42,825 nucleotides of DNA from Bacteroidota bacterium (GCA_023422635.1 JAFAGO010000016.1:1-42825); one strand, 5' to 3'; positions 31,877-41,572 are shown, numbered from the stretch's first letter. Made by a program: numbers and translations. The notes: generated from the letters alone by a model not told the origin.

Positions 31877-31912
31877 AAAAAAAGACTGTCCGTTTTGGGC
31901 AGTCTTTTTTTT
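31877..31912 (+). terminator. Intrinsic terminator after rpsJ
   Basis: AAAGACTGTCC pairs with GGGCAGTCTTT (one G-U pair) around a TTTT-type loop, followed by an eight-T run. It ends the rpsL-rpsJ transcript 20 bp after the rpsJ stop. Confidence 0.93.
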
Positions 31913-32148
31913 ATTCATTAGTTGAGTTCTATTACCTTTTTTCACAATAAATACATTTCTAGAATTCACCTTTTTTTCGTATTGGAGGCGAAATCTTATT
32001 TGTGAAGTATTTAAAATCCATCTTGTAATAAATGCACTTTTCATACATTTTGGGTTGATTTTGGAATTCATAAATTATTGAAAGCCGCAGTAAAATAAGT
32101 ACACTCATAGCAGCTATAATCCTCACTTTTTGCTTTGTGTCTTTTTTG
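31913..32148. other. Gene-free spacer
   Basis: This is the remainder of the 315-bp gap between rpsJ and the GLPGLI pair. It is AT-rich, with no convincing frame. A 68-codon minus-strand frame here overlaps the terminator and lacks any recognisable features. Confidence 0.5.
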
Positions 32149-32156
32149 TATCTTTA
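32149..32156 (+). promoter_or_regulatory. Candidate -7 box of the GLPGLI gene pair
   Basis: TATCTTTA differs from TAnnTTTG only at the last base and lies 14 nt before the chosen start at 32171. T-rich sequence upstream includes TTTTTG and TTTG, but not at the usual 19-nt spacing. Confidence 0.4.
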
Positions 32157-32170
32157 TCAAAAGTGTTTTT

Positions 32171-33013
32171 ATGAAGCATCTGTATATCCTTTTTTTCTTT
32201 TTGTGCATCTTTATTGATGGTCAAATGCATCGATTTATTTACGAAGTTGATTATCGAAAAGATTCTACAGATCAGGCAAAAACCAAAGCATATTTTTTAC
32301 TTGATGTTACCAATCAAGAGACCTTTTATTACAGCCGAGATTATTTTGTAATGGATTCTATTACGCGTTCTGGAGCGGCGTTGGATTTAAGTGCTTTTTC
32401 CGGTGCACCAAATTTATCTCCAGTAACACGTCATCAACTCAACACTCCGACTTTTGATTATTATGAAGTGGTGGAATATAACACCCTTCATCTTCAATCC
32501 AACGAAAAGCAAAATTGGCAACTCACTTCAGATGTAAAACAGGTCGGGGATCTTCAGCTTCAAAAAGCGACTTGTAGCTGGGGAAAAAGAAATTGGACAG
32601 CATGGTTTGCGAATGAAATTCCATTTAATGCTGGTCCAGAAAAGTTTTATGGCTTACCAGGGATTATTTTTGAATTGCAGGATGATCGCGATCAATTTTC
32701 TTTTAAATTAATAAAGTCAGAAGTAGTAAAAGAGATTCGAATTACCGAACCACTTCCATTTCTTATGAAAGAAAGTATTGCTGTAACGAACGAAAAATAC
32801 AGAAAAGCGAAATTAATGTGGTACGATGATCCGCTAAGCTTTTTAAAAAACAGTAACATTGTTTTGAACGATGATAATTGGGCAATGCTCACAGATGGCA
32901 CCAAAGTTACCAAAAAGAATACTCGGGAAGTCATCCTGAAACAACGGGAAAAACTCAAAAAAAATAATAATCCGTTGGATTTGAATATGATTATTCATTA
33001 CCCTAAAAACTAA
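32171..33013 (+). CDS. GLPGLI family secreted protein (first of a pair)
   Basis: This 280-residue protein begins with a signal peptide (MKHLYILFFFLCIFIDG-Q), then RFIYEVDYRKDS, the usual opening of the Bacteroidota GLPGLI family. The naming motif appears as FYGLPGIIFEL near residue 162. The rest is beta-rich, with a C-terminus DLNMIIHYPKN. The function of the family is unknown. The start chosen is the ATG at 32171, because the upstream in-frame start would place the signal peptide internally. Its stop overlaps the next gene's ATG by one base (TAATG), so the two are translationally coupled. Confidence 0.88.
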   Translation: MKHLYILFFFLCIFIDGQMHRFIYEVDYRKDSTDQAKTKAYFLLDVTNQETFYYSRDYFVMDSITRSGAALDLSAFSGAPNLSPVTRHQLNTPTFDYYEVVEYNTLHLQSNEKQNWQLTSDVKQVGDLQLQKATCSWGKRNWTAWFANEIPFNAGPEKFYGLPGIIFELQDDRDQFSFKLIKSEVVKEIRITEPLPFLMKESIAVTNEKYRKAKLMWYDDPLSFLKNSNIVLNDDNWAMLTDGTKVTKKNTREVILKQREKLKKNNNPLDLNMIIHYPKN

Positions 33014-33855
33014 TGATTATGAATCGTTTTTTAATTATTTTTATAGTGTTTGGATTTCTATTGCAGGCACAAACGCACCGTTTTATTTATAATGTTGAAT
33101 TTAAAAGGGATTCTACAGCTTCAGAATATTTAAAAGCCAATATGGCACTCGATATCAATCCAGAAAACGTTAAATTCTACAACTATCAAATTGTACAAAT
33201 TGATTCGTTACATAAAGTGCGTGGACAAATGACGATGATGTGGGACGATGATATTCCAGTAATTCTTCGCAAGAAAAACTCCAATAAAAATCTACAATAT
33301 CTATTTCTTGATGATTTATTTGTTACCGAAACAGAAGACGTAATTCCTTGGAAATTATCTAAAGAAACCAAAACTTCCGGAAACTTTACGCTTCAAAAAG
33401 CAACGGCAAATTGGGGAGGAAGAAATTGGATTGCGTGGTTCACCAAAGAAATAAACCTGAATGAAGGTCCGTATAAATTTCGTGGTTTACCTGGAATGAT
33501 TTTCGAAATCGAAGATGATAAAGGGCAATATAAATTTTCGATGAATAAAAGTTATCAGTTGCCCAAAACGTTTGATACCAGAGAGCTTATTGAAAACTTT
33601 GCGGGTAAAAAACCCATAAAAGTGAGTGGAGAACGATTGAAAAATATTCAACTTCAAAACTATGAAAATCCTTTACGCGAGTTTAAGGAAACCTTTCAGA
33701 AAAATGATAATCCTGATAATAAATTTTACGTAATGAGTGTTGAAGTGAAAAGTATCGATCAGTTTAAAGAATTAACGGCGCTAACACAAAATACTATTCG
33801 TAAAAATAATAACCCTATCGAAATCGATAAGGCCATTATTTATCCGGTAAAGTAG
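33013..33855 (+). CDS. GLPGLI family secreted protein (second of a pair)
   Basis: This 280-residue paralogue of the preceding protein has a signal peptide (ending LLQA-Q), then THRFIYNVEFKRDST and the motif FRGLPGMIFEI near residue 160, and ends IDKAIIYPVK. The two share the overall pattern, including WGGRNWIAWF versus WGKRNWTAWF, so they arose by tandem duplication. The ATG at 33013 overlaps the upstream stop; a second in-frame ATG at 33019 is possible. The gene is convergent with the large minus-strand gene 36 bp away. Confidence 0.88.
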   Translation: MIMNRFLIIFIVFGFLLQAQTHRFIYNVEFKRDSTASEYLKANMALDINPENVKFYNYQIVQIDSLHKVRGQMTMMWDDDIPVILRKKNSNKNLQYLFLDDLFVTETEDVIPWKLSKETKTSGNFTLQKATANWGGRNWIAWFTKEINLNEGPYKFRGLPGMIFEIEDDKGQYKFSMNKSYQLPKTFDTRELIENFAGKKPIKVSGERLKNIQLQNYENPLREFKETFQKNDNPDNKFYVMSVEVKSIDQFKELTALTQNTIRKNNNPIEIDKAIIYPVK

Positions 33856-33891
33856 TGTTTTAGTCTTCGTCTTAAATTTCAACTTTGCGTT

Positions 33892-36594
33892 TTATTTCTT
33901 CATAAAGTAGTCGAAATAGCTGCAGTTTCCGCGCAGCTCATTTGCAGTATTTGTATCGCCATAATCCTTTTTTAACTGGGTGAAATAGGTTCTATATTTT
34001 TGATTTTTCACAAGAGTTTCATTTTCATCTTGTGCTTTCATTTTCGCTTCCCAATCTTGATCAGCGTATGGGACTTCTGGTTGTTTTGCTTGCCATTGGT
34101 AAAACTTACCTTGCTCTGCACTTGCCATTTGAAAGAGAATTCGAGCTTGTTGTTCACGATTTTTTGATGTTTTCATCGCTTTTTGATAAAAGGATAATGC
34201 TAAATCAAAACGATCTGGTTTAATAAAGGTATTGGAATAATAGTTTTTATAATAATAACGGTTGAAACTTTCGCTTTGTGCAAAGTTGAATTTCGGACCG
34301 TTCGCATTATCAAAATCCATTACGAAAAGTTGTCTAAAGTATCCCAAAATAGAGGTATTGTACAACAAGTTTCCAATTAGCTGGTTGGCTTGCGATGCCT
34401 TTTCTGTATTGGAGTTTCCGATTTTTTTTAATTGAATAAGTGCTTCTGCAACTTGCAGTTTATTCATTGTCGTTGAAATGAATGGAAAGTCTTTAATGAA
34501 ACTTTCAGCTTTCATGGATTTGGATTCTGGACTTTGAAAACTCTCCCAAATATTATGTCCAAAAACCAAACTCGAAATATTATTAAAACCATTGTAAACA
34601 ATCGCTTTATTCGGATATTGAGTTGTTTCGCCGGTGCCATAATTCCACGTTTCGTCTGGAACAGTAATTCCCGAAAATGCCGATCCTTTCTCGTAGTATT
34701 GTTTCGCTTTCTCAAATTCTGCATTTCGCATGGCATCATCTCCGTAAATTACAGCAAAATACGAATCCAAATTACCAACATTATCCATATTGGCGGCAAT
34801 AATCTTTTGTTCAAATTCTGTTTTATCGGTTTTGCGATAAAACGATTCTAGTTTTTTCGCCAATTCAAGATTTGGACTATATTTTAAATCGGAAAGTTTA
34901 TTGTTGAGCAAAAACGATTTTGCATCTTCGCCTTGTAAATAATAACGATTCGCTAGAACATCTCGCAAAAACTCTTCGGTAGAAGGAGCTTCGTAACTCC
35001 AATCCACATCGTCTTCTGCATCTTTTGATGTAGCGGAATCCTTCTGAACAAAAAAGTTTTGATATTCCTTCATTAAATGATTCTCAAATTCAGGTGTAAT
35101 TTTTGGTTGCGAAACAATATCATTCAACATTTTCATTCTGGTGATTTGTTTTTGATATTCTGGATTCGTTGTTTTTATTTTACTTAAAATCAAACTGCTT
35201 TCAGCATAATCTTTTTGCAAAAATTTAAGGTAAGCGTCAGCGATCTGCCAAAACTCATCTTTACTGTCATCTTTAATTTTATCGGTAAACTTTACCAAAT
35301 CATTCAAGTAGTTTTTTTGAGGTTCCTCTCCAGAATAATCATCGTATTCTCCTTTATTAAAAAATGGAATTCGATCTGGATTATTGAGGTAATCTTTGTC
35401 GGAAAGACTGTTGTTCCTTTCTGTTTTTGAGGAAGAATCTTTAATGCCGAATAGATTTTTAAAGAATTGTATTACTTTGTCCCAAAAGCTGGTTTCTTTG
35501 GATGCTGTATTCTCACTATTCTGCGTTGGGTTTGAAGAATCTTTTTGCGCTTTAGCATCATTAGATTCTGCATTTTTGAAATAGTACGTTGGCAGAAAAT
35601 TTCTTTCTAGTTCATTGATTGCGCGAGCCGCAAGTACTTTTAACATTTCCGAATTAGGATCAATCTCGTACATCTTTTCCATCATCGGAAGTGGATTATT
35701 GAAATCTTGATATCCTAACAGAAAGTACGCAAGATTTTTATCGTCATTAGATTGTGCTCTTTTTAATAGATGATCAAAAGAGATACTATCCGAAAGTTGC
35801 ATCGAAATATAGGCACTTTGTTTTCGTGAAGCACTATTTTTAAAAACTTGGAAGAAATTCCAATTGGCTTCTTCATCTTTTTGTAATCCTCGCAATGCGC
35901 CTGCATATTGGTCGAGTGCAAGATAATAAGGAGCTGTTTTAAGCTTAAGAGGTGCAACAAAGGTGTTGAAATCATCTACCGCCTTTTGATACTGTTGATT
36001 GTAATGATTAAAGCGTACGAGTTGATAACCATATCGCAATTTAATTTCGGGATTTTTTGCGGCGTTGTAAAGTTGAGTTAAGGCCGCAATTGTTGAATCG
36101 TAATTGAGGTCCGCGGCCGTTTTGGTGTTTGCATTTTCGTCGTAGTAAAAACTATTGTACGCTCCAGAATGAATAATTGACGCATACGGTTCAAGGTATT
36201 TTGCTTCAATTAAATAATCGAAACCTTCTTGATATTGCGAATAGAATGCTGATCCTAATTTTTGCAGAAGTCCATCAGTAATTGATTCTCCTTTTTTAAA
36301 ACGTTGTAATTCATTTAATGAAAGATGCTTCACCAAGTGATCGGTTTCTTGGTAAGTTAGTTTATTATTGAAATATTTCCGCCAAGCTTCGATGTTTTCA
36401 TCAGGAATAATCGCTGATTCATCGCTGTAAAAGCGTTCAGAATAGGTGAGTAAAAAAGGGGTATACGCTTTATCGCGAATAATGCTTTGCGTAAAAAGAT
36501 TAAAATAATCATAATCCGGATCGTACCAAGCACAAGCCGTAGATTGTGTGTAAGTGAATGCTGTAAGCAGTAAAGAAAGCGTCAGTTTTTTCAT
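33892..36594 (-). CDS. Large secreted TPR-like protein of unknown function
   Basis: This 900-residue protein has a signal peptide (1-20, ending QSTA-C) followed by AWYDPDYDYFNLF. This Cys/Asp/Tyr-rich start is shared by a group of large Bacteroidota proteins of unknown function. The rest is mostly alpha-helical with degenerate TPR-like units (for example KLRYGYQLVRFNHYNQQYQKAVDDF, FEKAKQYYEKGSAF, LALSFYQKAMKTSKNREQQARILFQMASAEQGKFYQW). A Ser/Asn/Lys-rich low-complexity linker lies near 345-415. No catalytic motif is seen. The gene starts with a 4-nt ATGA overlap with the upstream lipoprotein gene, so the two are translated together. No membrane segment other than the signal is visible. Confidence 0.78.
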   Translation of the reverse strand: MKKLTLSLLLTAFTYTQSTACAWYDPDYDYFNLFTQSIIRDKAYTPFLLTYSERFYSDESAIIPDENIEAWRKYFNNKLTYQETDHLVKHLSLNELQRFKKGESITDGLLQKLGSAFYSQYQEGFDYLIEAKYLEPYASIIHSGAYNSFYYDENANTKTAADLNYDSTIAALTQLYNAAKNPEIKLRYGYQLVRFNHYNQQYQKAVDDFNTFVAPLKLKTAPYYLALDQYAGALRGLQKDEEANWNFFQVFKNSASRKQSAYISMQLSDSISFDHLLKRAQSNDDKNLAYFLLGYQDFNNPLPMMEKMYEIDPNSEMLKVLAARAINELERNFLPTYYFKNAESNDAKAQKDSSNPTQNSENTASKETSFWDKVIQFFKNLFGIKDSSSKTERNNSLSDKDYLNNPDRIPFFNKGEYDDYSGEEPQKNYLNDLVKFTDKIKDDSKDEFWQIADAYLKFLQKDYAESSLILSKIKTTNPEYQKQITRMKMLNDIVSQPKITPEFENHLMKEYQNFFVQKDSATSKDAEDDVDWSYEAPSTEEFLRDVLANRYYLQGEDAKSFLLNNKLSDLKYSPNLELAKKLESFYRKTDKTEFEQKIIAANMDNVGNLDSYFAVIYGDDAMRNAEFEKAKQYYEKGSAFSGITVPDETWNYGTGETTQYPNKAIVYNGFNNISSLVFGHNIWESFQSPESKSMKAESFIKDFPFISTTMNKLQVAEALIQLKKIGNSNTEKASQANQLIGNLLYNTSILGYFRQLFVMDFDNANGPKFNFAQSESFNRYYYKNYYSNTFIKPDRFDLALSFYQKAMKTSKNREQQARILFQMASAEQGKFYQWQAKQPEVPYADQDWEAKMKAQDENETLVKNQKYRTYFTQLKKDYGDTNTANELRGNCSYFDYFMKK

Positions 36595-37574
36595 CGGGTA
36601 AGGTTGTGATTTTCTATAAATTTATGATCCAGTTGATAGTATACAATGCTGTAATCTTCTCGTTTACGATTGATAAAATGTACAGCTTCATCAAGCTGGT
36701 CATCTTCAATTTGTTCCACTTTAATCGTAAATCCTTTATTTAAAAAATGTCCAAAATAGAATCCGTCTTTTCGCACTTCAACGTGGTTTTTGCTTATTCT
36801 TCGAAAATTTGGATTTTGTAAATCTTTTTCAGAAACGCCATTGATCAATCGGTGCTTCCCAACGTGATTGCTGACAATCGCCCAAGAATAAATAGGTAAA
36901 GCAACGGCCATCTTTTTTATCGGGTAATCGTCCAACCTCCGAAGATAGGTTTTGAGAAGAGGAAGATCGAGAATGGAATTTTTATCGGAGTTTTCTAAGG
37001 GAGAAGAAGTAGAATAGCACATTAAATACACCTTGTCCACTGGCGGAATTCCCATTTCGTCTTTGTCTTTCACTTGATGAAGACGAAGTGTTGAAGTGAT
37101 GTTTTTATTGGATATTTCTTTAAGTTCTTGTAGAAAAGCAAAATAATCTTTCTTCGTTCCCGCAGTCCAATCGCAATCAATTTGAATTTCATTGGTTGTT
37201 TGCAAATTCAATTCTTTTGATTTTCTTTCAATTAAATCAGAAATGCTTTTGGCAAGAAAAGAGATTTCTTTTGGTTGAATGTTCAAGAAACTTTTATTAG
37301 TGATAAAAACTACGGGCACAATTTTTTTATCAGTTACAAAGGTTGAATCCTTCGTAATGATTCCAACGGGTTGAAATTTTCCATTTGTTTTATCAACATC
37401 AAAAAATCGGGTGTACAATTCAGGCACTTGCGCATCTTGAAGGGCTAATTTTTCTGTTGAATCTAAATGCAAAGTGGTTTTCCAGTAATAGAAAGTGTAA
37501 GAATGCGGATTTTGTTTTTTACAAGATGTAAAAAATAGTAAAAGAATCGCCGCAATTAAATAGTTCGTTTTCAC
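36591..37574 (-). CDS. Lipoprotein with possible TIM-barrel, glycosidase-like fold
   Basis: This 327-residue protein has a lipobox signal (LLLFFTSC, Cys18). The mature part begins YTFYYWKTTLHLDSTEKLAL and contains LYTRFFDVD and EIQIDCDWTAGTKKDYFAFLQEL near residues 145-170. The latter has the Asp-rich beta-strand pattern found in TIM-barrel glycosidase-like and DUF3142-type proteins, followed by VDKVYLMCYSTSS near 205-220. The family assignment is tentative and no activity should be inferred. It is followed by the 900-residue secreted protein with a 4-nt overlap, implying a functional pair at the cell envelope. A TAGATTTG -7-like box lies 6 nt upstream of its ATG, but with no -33 partner. Confidence 0.7.
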   Translation of the reverse strand: MKTNYLIAAILLLFFTSCKKQNPHSYTFYYWKTTLHLDSTEKLALQDAQVPELYTRFFDVDKTNGKFQPVGIITKDSTFVTDKKIVPVVFITNKSFLNIQPKEISFLAKSISDLIERKSKELNLQTTNEIQIDCDWTAGTKKDYFAFLQELKEISNKNITSTLRLHQVKDKDEMGIPPVDKVYLMCYSTSSPLENSDKNSILDLPLLKTYLRRLDDYPIKKMAVALPIYSWAIVSNHVGKHRLINGVSEKDLQNPNFRRISKNHVEVRKDGFYFGHFLNKGFTIKVEQIEDDQLDEAVHFINRKREDYSIVYYQLDHKFIENHNLTR

Positions 37575-37607
37575 TGAAACAAATCTACAATTTTCCCCTT
37601 GATGTTA

Positions 37608-37625
37608 TTGATAATTTATTTTCAA
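37608..37625. promoter_or_regulatory. Imperfect palindrome upstream of the TonB receptor
   Basis: TTGATAATTTATTTTCAA is symmetric at 14 of 18 positions and sits in the divergent spacer before the TonB receptor gene. Its AT-rich form resembles iron-regulator sites in a very loose way. The match is weak, and no confident Fur box is claimed. Confidence 0.25.
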
Positions 37626-37741
37626 AGTAACGCTTTATGTGAAGTTGACTGAAAATAAAGTTTTTACTACTTAATTCTAAAAAAAGCATTCTTTATTTTT
37701 ACTCATTCTAAATAAATGACACTTTTGCAAAAAATGATTTT

Positions 37742-40167
37742 ATGAAGCGCAGTTTACTGTCTATTTTTTTTAGTATACTATTTTCTTTTGCGTATTCACA
37801 ATATTCAGTAAGTGGAGTGGTTCAAACAGAAACACAGCAGCCCATTGCGAATGCAGAAGTAATTCTGAAAGGTGTTAATTTCAACGCTACAACGCAAACC
37901 GATCGCAAAGGTTTCTATACATTTAATAATGTCGCTTCAGGTCATTACCGCATTTCTATCCATCACCAAGGAAGTGAAGTGCAACTGCAGATTTCAGTTC
38001 AGGATAAAAATCTTATCTACAATATTCAAAGCAAAGGTTCAAATTCACCAGTTCATGAAGTTGAAGAAGTCGTTATCACAGGTTTAAAGTCTGTTAAATC
38101 CGAATTAGAAAAAAAAGGGTTTGCCGTAAACGTCATCGAAATGAAAGATGTGGCGACTCGAAATATGCAAACCGTTGAGATTTTAGATAAAACGGTGGGC
38201 GTTAGAATTCGTCAAAATGGTGGATTAGGATCTGATATTTCAATTAATATTAACGGAATGACGGGTAATTCTGTGCGAATCCTCATTGATGGAATTCCTG
38301 CTTCGTCCTATGGAGCTTCCTTTAATTTAAACAGTATTCCGCCTGCAATGATTGAGCGCGTTGAGGTTTATAAAGGCGTTTTACCCGGATATATTGCGGA
38401 TGATGCTTTGGGAGGCGCAATCAATATTATTTTAAAGAAGGACGTTCGTAACAGTTTAGGACTTTCTTTGTCTTACGGTTCATTTAATACGATTCAAGCA
38501 GATTTTAATGCGGCTTACCGCGCAAGTAACGGTTTTACGGCGAATATGTCGACTTTTAACAGTCATTCTGATAATGATTATAAAGTTTGGGAAAGAGGGG
38601 TGTACAATACTTTGCCCAATGGTGAACGGATTCCTGCGAAAGAAAGAAGATTCAACGATGCGTATGATGCACAAGGAATTATTGCCAATGTTGGATTTAT
38701 CAATGTTTCGTGGGCTGATCAACTGATGTTGGGTTACACGCATTCTGAAGCGTATAAAGAAATTCAACACGGGGTTTTTATGCAACGCCCTTACAAAGGT
38801 AGATTTTCAAATTCGCGTGCAGATATTGTTAATTTGCAGTATAGCAAAAAAGATTTTTTGATTAAAAATCTCGATTTTAAAGTGAATGCGCTGTACAGCG
38901 AGAGAGTTCGCAAAATTAACGATACCGTGAAATGGGAATACAACTGGAATGGCCAGATTATGACAGGATTTAACGGTAATCCGCTCACCACGCAATACGG
39001 TGCGCAACAGGGTGCTCCAACTTTGGAAACCAACACGATTAAAACGGCATCCACACGTGCTGCTGCTTCGTATCATATCAATTCCAACCATCAGTTTATT
39101 CTGAATTATCTTTTTCAAAATATCGATCGGGTAGATGATGATCCGATTAAAACCATTTTAGAACGTTCTTTTATAGGAACACGGAATATGTCGAAGAGCA
39201 ACGCCTCTTTCACCTACGAAATGAAAGCATTTAAAGAACGATTAAATCTTTCGGTTTTTGGTAAATATTACGAACAAACCTCCAAAAAAACAGATCCAGT
39301 AGTTCGCATAATTGATGGACAAAATACCAGAGTTGAGGTGAGCGAAAATCGTAAAATAAGTACGGAAGGTTATGGTTTGGCGGGTTCTTACCACATAAAA
39401 TCCGGAATTATGTTGATGGCTTCTGCCGAGAAAGCCGTTCGTTTACCAAGTGAAAATGAAGTTTTTGGGGATGCCAGCGAAAATATGATTCAGAATTTTA
39501 ATTTGAATCCAGAAATGAGTAACAATATTAATCTTGGTTTTAAATTCGGTCCTTATACCATTTCTCGCCATCAGATTTCTGTTTCTGCAAATGGATTTTT
39601 AAGAGATACGAAAGATAAAATTATTCGCTATTCGATTTCCAATAACGTGAACGAAGCCAGTCAAACTCTTCCTTTTGTAAACTACGCGGCAACCAAATCT
39701 ACTGGTATTGATGCGGAATTGATGTACACTGCTTCGCTAAGAAATTCTATTTGAATTACAGCATTTCAAAATTGAAAACCATTTTTAATAGAGAAGATGA
39801 TAGTTATAAAGGAATGCAAATTCCAACTGAGCCAACCTTAACGATGAATGCGAATCTTCAATATGTTTTCGATAATTTATTTGAACAAGGCGGTCGATTG
39901 AATGTTTTTTACAACTTCCGATATATTAACGCTTTCAATAGTTTTATTCCTAGAACGGCCAACATTGCGGGCGCAGAATACTTTGTAGTTCCCGCTCAAG
40001 AAATTCATGATGCAGGTGTAAGCTATCAATTCCCTAAAAGATTTATTGTAAGCTTCGATGTGAAAAATATTTTAAACAAACAAGTGTACGACAACTTTGC
40101 GGTTCAAAAACCAGGAAGGGCGTCGTACCTAAAAGTGAGCTATAACATCAATAATTTAAATAAATAA
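37742..40167 (+). pseudogene. TonB-dependent receptor, disrupted by a frameshift
   Basis: The first frame (670 codons) has a signal peptide (ending AYS-Q), a CarboxypepD_reg-like domain (about 20-100, VSGVVQTETQQPIANAEVILKG), a plug (about 110-230, VEEVVITGLKSVKSE...INGMTGNSVRILIDGIPASSYG...GALGG-like DDALGGAINI) and most of the barrel, then stops at 39752-39754. The next frame, one base back, continues the barrel from 39751 (LNYSISKLKTIFNRED) to the final strands at 40167. Adding one T to the T run at about 39749-39752 would restore one receptor of about 808 residues. Such receptors import iron complexes or other nutrients. Either the gene is broken or the base call is wrong; a separate 138-residue gene is not plausible. 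Confidence 0.9.
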
Positions 40168-40171
40168 CTGT

Positions 40172-41516
40172 ATGAAAAAGAGATTATTTAAAGCAGTAAA
40201 ATTTGCTGCGGTTTTCGGACTTTTATTGTCCACTTACAACTGTTGAAACGACGATAATCCTGTAGAAAGTACTGAAGAACCAACTACAGAAAGCCGTTGG
40301 GTAACAATTGCAGGTTCAATGCAAGGTACAACACCAGGCGATGGAAATGGCGGAATGCTTATTTATTCTGTTAGTTTAGAAGATGCAAAAAATCCTTCTA
40401 AAACATTAACGATTTTTGATAATGGTTTTATTGTACCCTCTAACCGTACGGCTCGTTTGAATTCATCAAATGATGGAAAGCATATTTACAATATTCCTTA
40501 TACAGGCGATAATGGGGGAGTGCTTACAAAACTTTTAGTAGGTGGAGGAAGTGTTTTCACTCAAGAAGGAAATTCTGTAAGCATCGCACAATATGCCACT
40601 ACTTCGCCACATTGGGGTAAATTGTCTGACGGTAACACAGGTGTTGCAACCAACATCGCAAATATTAAAGCGGTAAATGATGCTTCAGGAAATTATCTGC
40701 ATTCGAGAGGCGATGCATCTGTTGTAAGTTTCGATTTACAGAATCCACAAATTAAGTCAGTACAAACAGCGCAATTACCTTTAACTGCTGCTGAGGAACT
40801 TTTAGGACATCATATTTTCAGAGTAGATGCTCCGGTATTGAATAAAGCTGGTGATAAAGTGATTTTAGGAACATGGATGAGAAAAACAGATCCTGCAACT
40901 GGTAACAATTAATCCAGCTTTGAACGTTTAGGTTCAAAATCTGTAGTTTTGGATTATCCTTCTCTTACAAATCCTACCGTCATTACCTCTACTGTTGGTT
41001 TCGGTGATACTTCAGGTTATAGAAGTATGAACGCATTTTTAGGGGACGACGCTTATATTTATCAAGCCACTCAAAGAGATTCTAAAGGCGGGCATATCCT
41101 AAGAATTAATCAGAATAACCAATATGATAATTCATATATTTTCAATTTAGATACGGCACTGGGTGAAACGAGTGTTTCTGTTGATAATTGGAAATATGTA
41201 GGCAACGGAATCGCATACTTTATGTATACCAGCGATAGTTCGCAAACATCAACGGTTAGTGGGCAAGATCAAAGTTTCTTTGCTCGATTGGATTTGAATG
41301 CGAAAACAGCAAGCAGAGTTTCAATTCCATATGACGTTGATCTCTATTTCTTCCAATTCCAGCATATGCTAGTGATGGGGCGATGACATTATTTTCCCTG
41401 TAGCACCGGTAGGTAAAGATGGTAACATCTATATCATCAATAAAAATACAAATGCAGTAACAAAAGGAGCAGTCCTTAAAAATCTTGCAGGAGCTCAGTT
41501 TATCGGAGCGTTCTAA
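40172..41516 (+). pseudogene. TonB-receptor-associated lipoprotein gene with two stops and two frameshifts
   Basis: Reading from ATG 40172 gives a lipoprotein signal with the lipobox Cys at codon 24 (LLLSTYNC), then TGA at 40244-40246, then NDDNPVESTEE and an intact frame (TIAGSMQG...) to TAA at 40910-40912. The same frame continues (SSFERLGSK...) to about 41350. A lost base near 41350 and another in the GGGG run near 41377-41380 shift the frame, and the end reads DDIIFPVAPVGKDGNIYIINKNT...AQFIGAF, stop at 41514. The reconstructed protein of about 447 residues is a beta-rich secreted lipoprotein resembling the DUF4374-type proteins found beside siderophore receptors; this family call is tentative. 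It follows the receptor gene by 4 bp. Confidence 0.85.
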
Positions 41517-41540
41517 AATATAATTTTTATTATTTTTTTT

Positions 41541-41572
41541 GGGAGACTTTCTTATTGAAGATCTCTTTTTTT
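41541..41572 (+). terminator. Intrinsic terminator after the disrupted lipoprotein gene
   Basis: GAGA (41543-41546) and TCTC (41562-41565) close a stem continued by TTC/GAA with one mismatch and one G-U pair, followed by seven or more T residues. It overlaps the 3' end of the convergent apbE gene by two bases. Confidence 0.65.

Noticed and set aside
31865..32071. 68-codon minus-strand frame after rpsJ
   Set aside because: It includes the rpsJ terminator hairpin and has low-complexity Lys/Asn-rich sequence with no features.
37608..37625. Confident Fur box before the TonB receptor
   Set aside because: Only 14 of 18 positions are symmetric in AT-rich DNA, which is near chance. It is kept only as a low-confidence site.
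39751..40167. A separate 138-codon gene after the TonB receptor
   Set aside because: It starts with TTG inside the receptor's stop and encodes only the last barrel strands, so it is the frameshifted end of the receptor.
40244..40246. UGA recoded as selenocysteine or Trp
   Set aside because: No SECIS-like hairpin was seen, the UGA follows a lipobox Cys, and the same gene has a TAA and two frameshifts, so decay or sequence error is simpler.
40319..41386. Two separate hypothetical proteins (40319-40912 and 40949-41386)
   Set aside because: Both lie in the same frame as the signal peptide at 40172 and are fragments of one interrupted lipoprotein gene.
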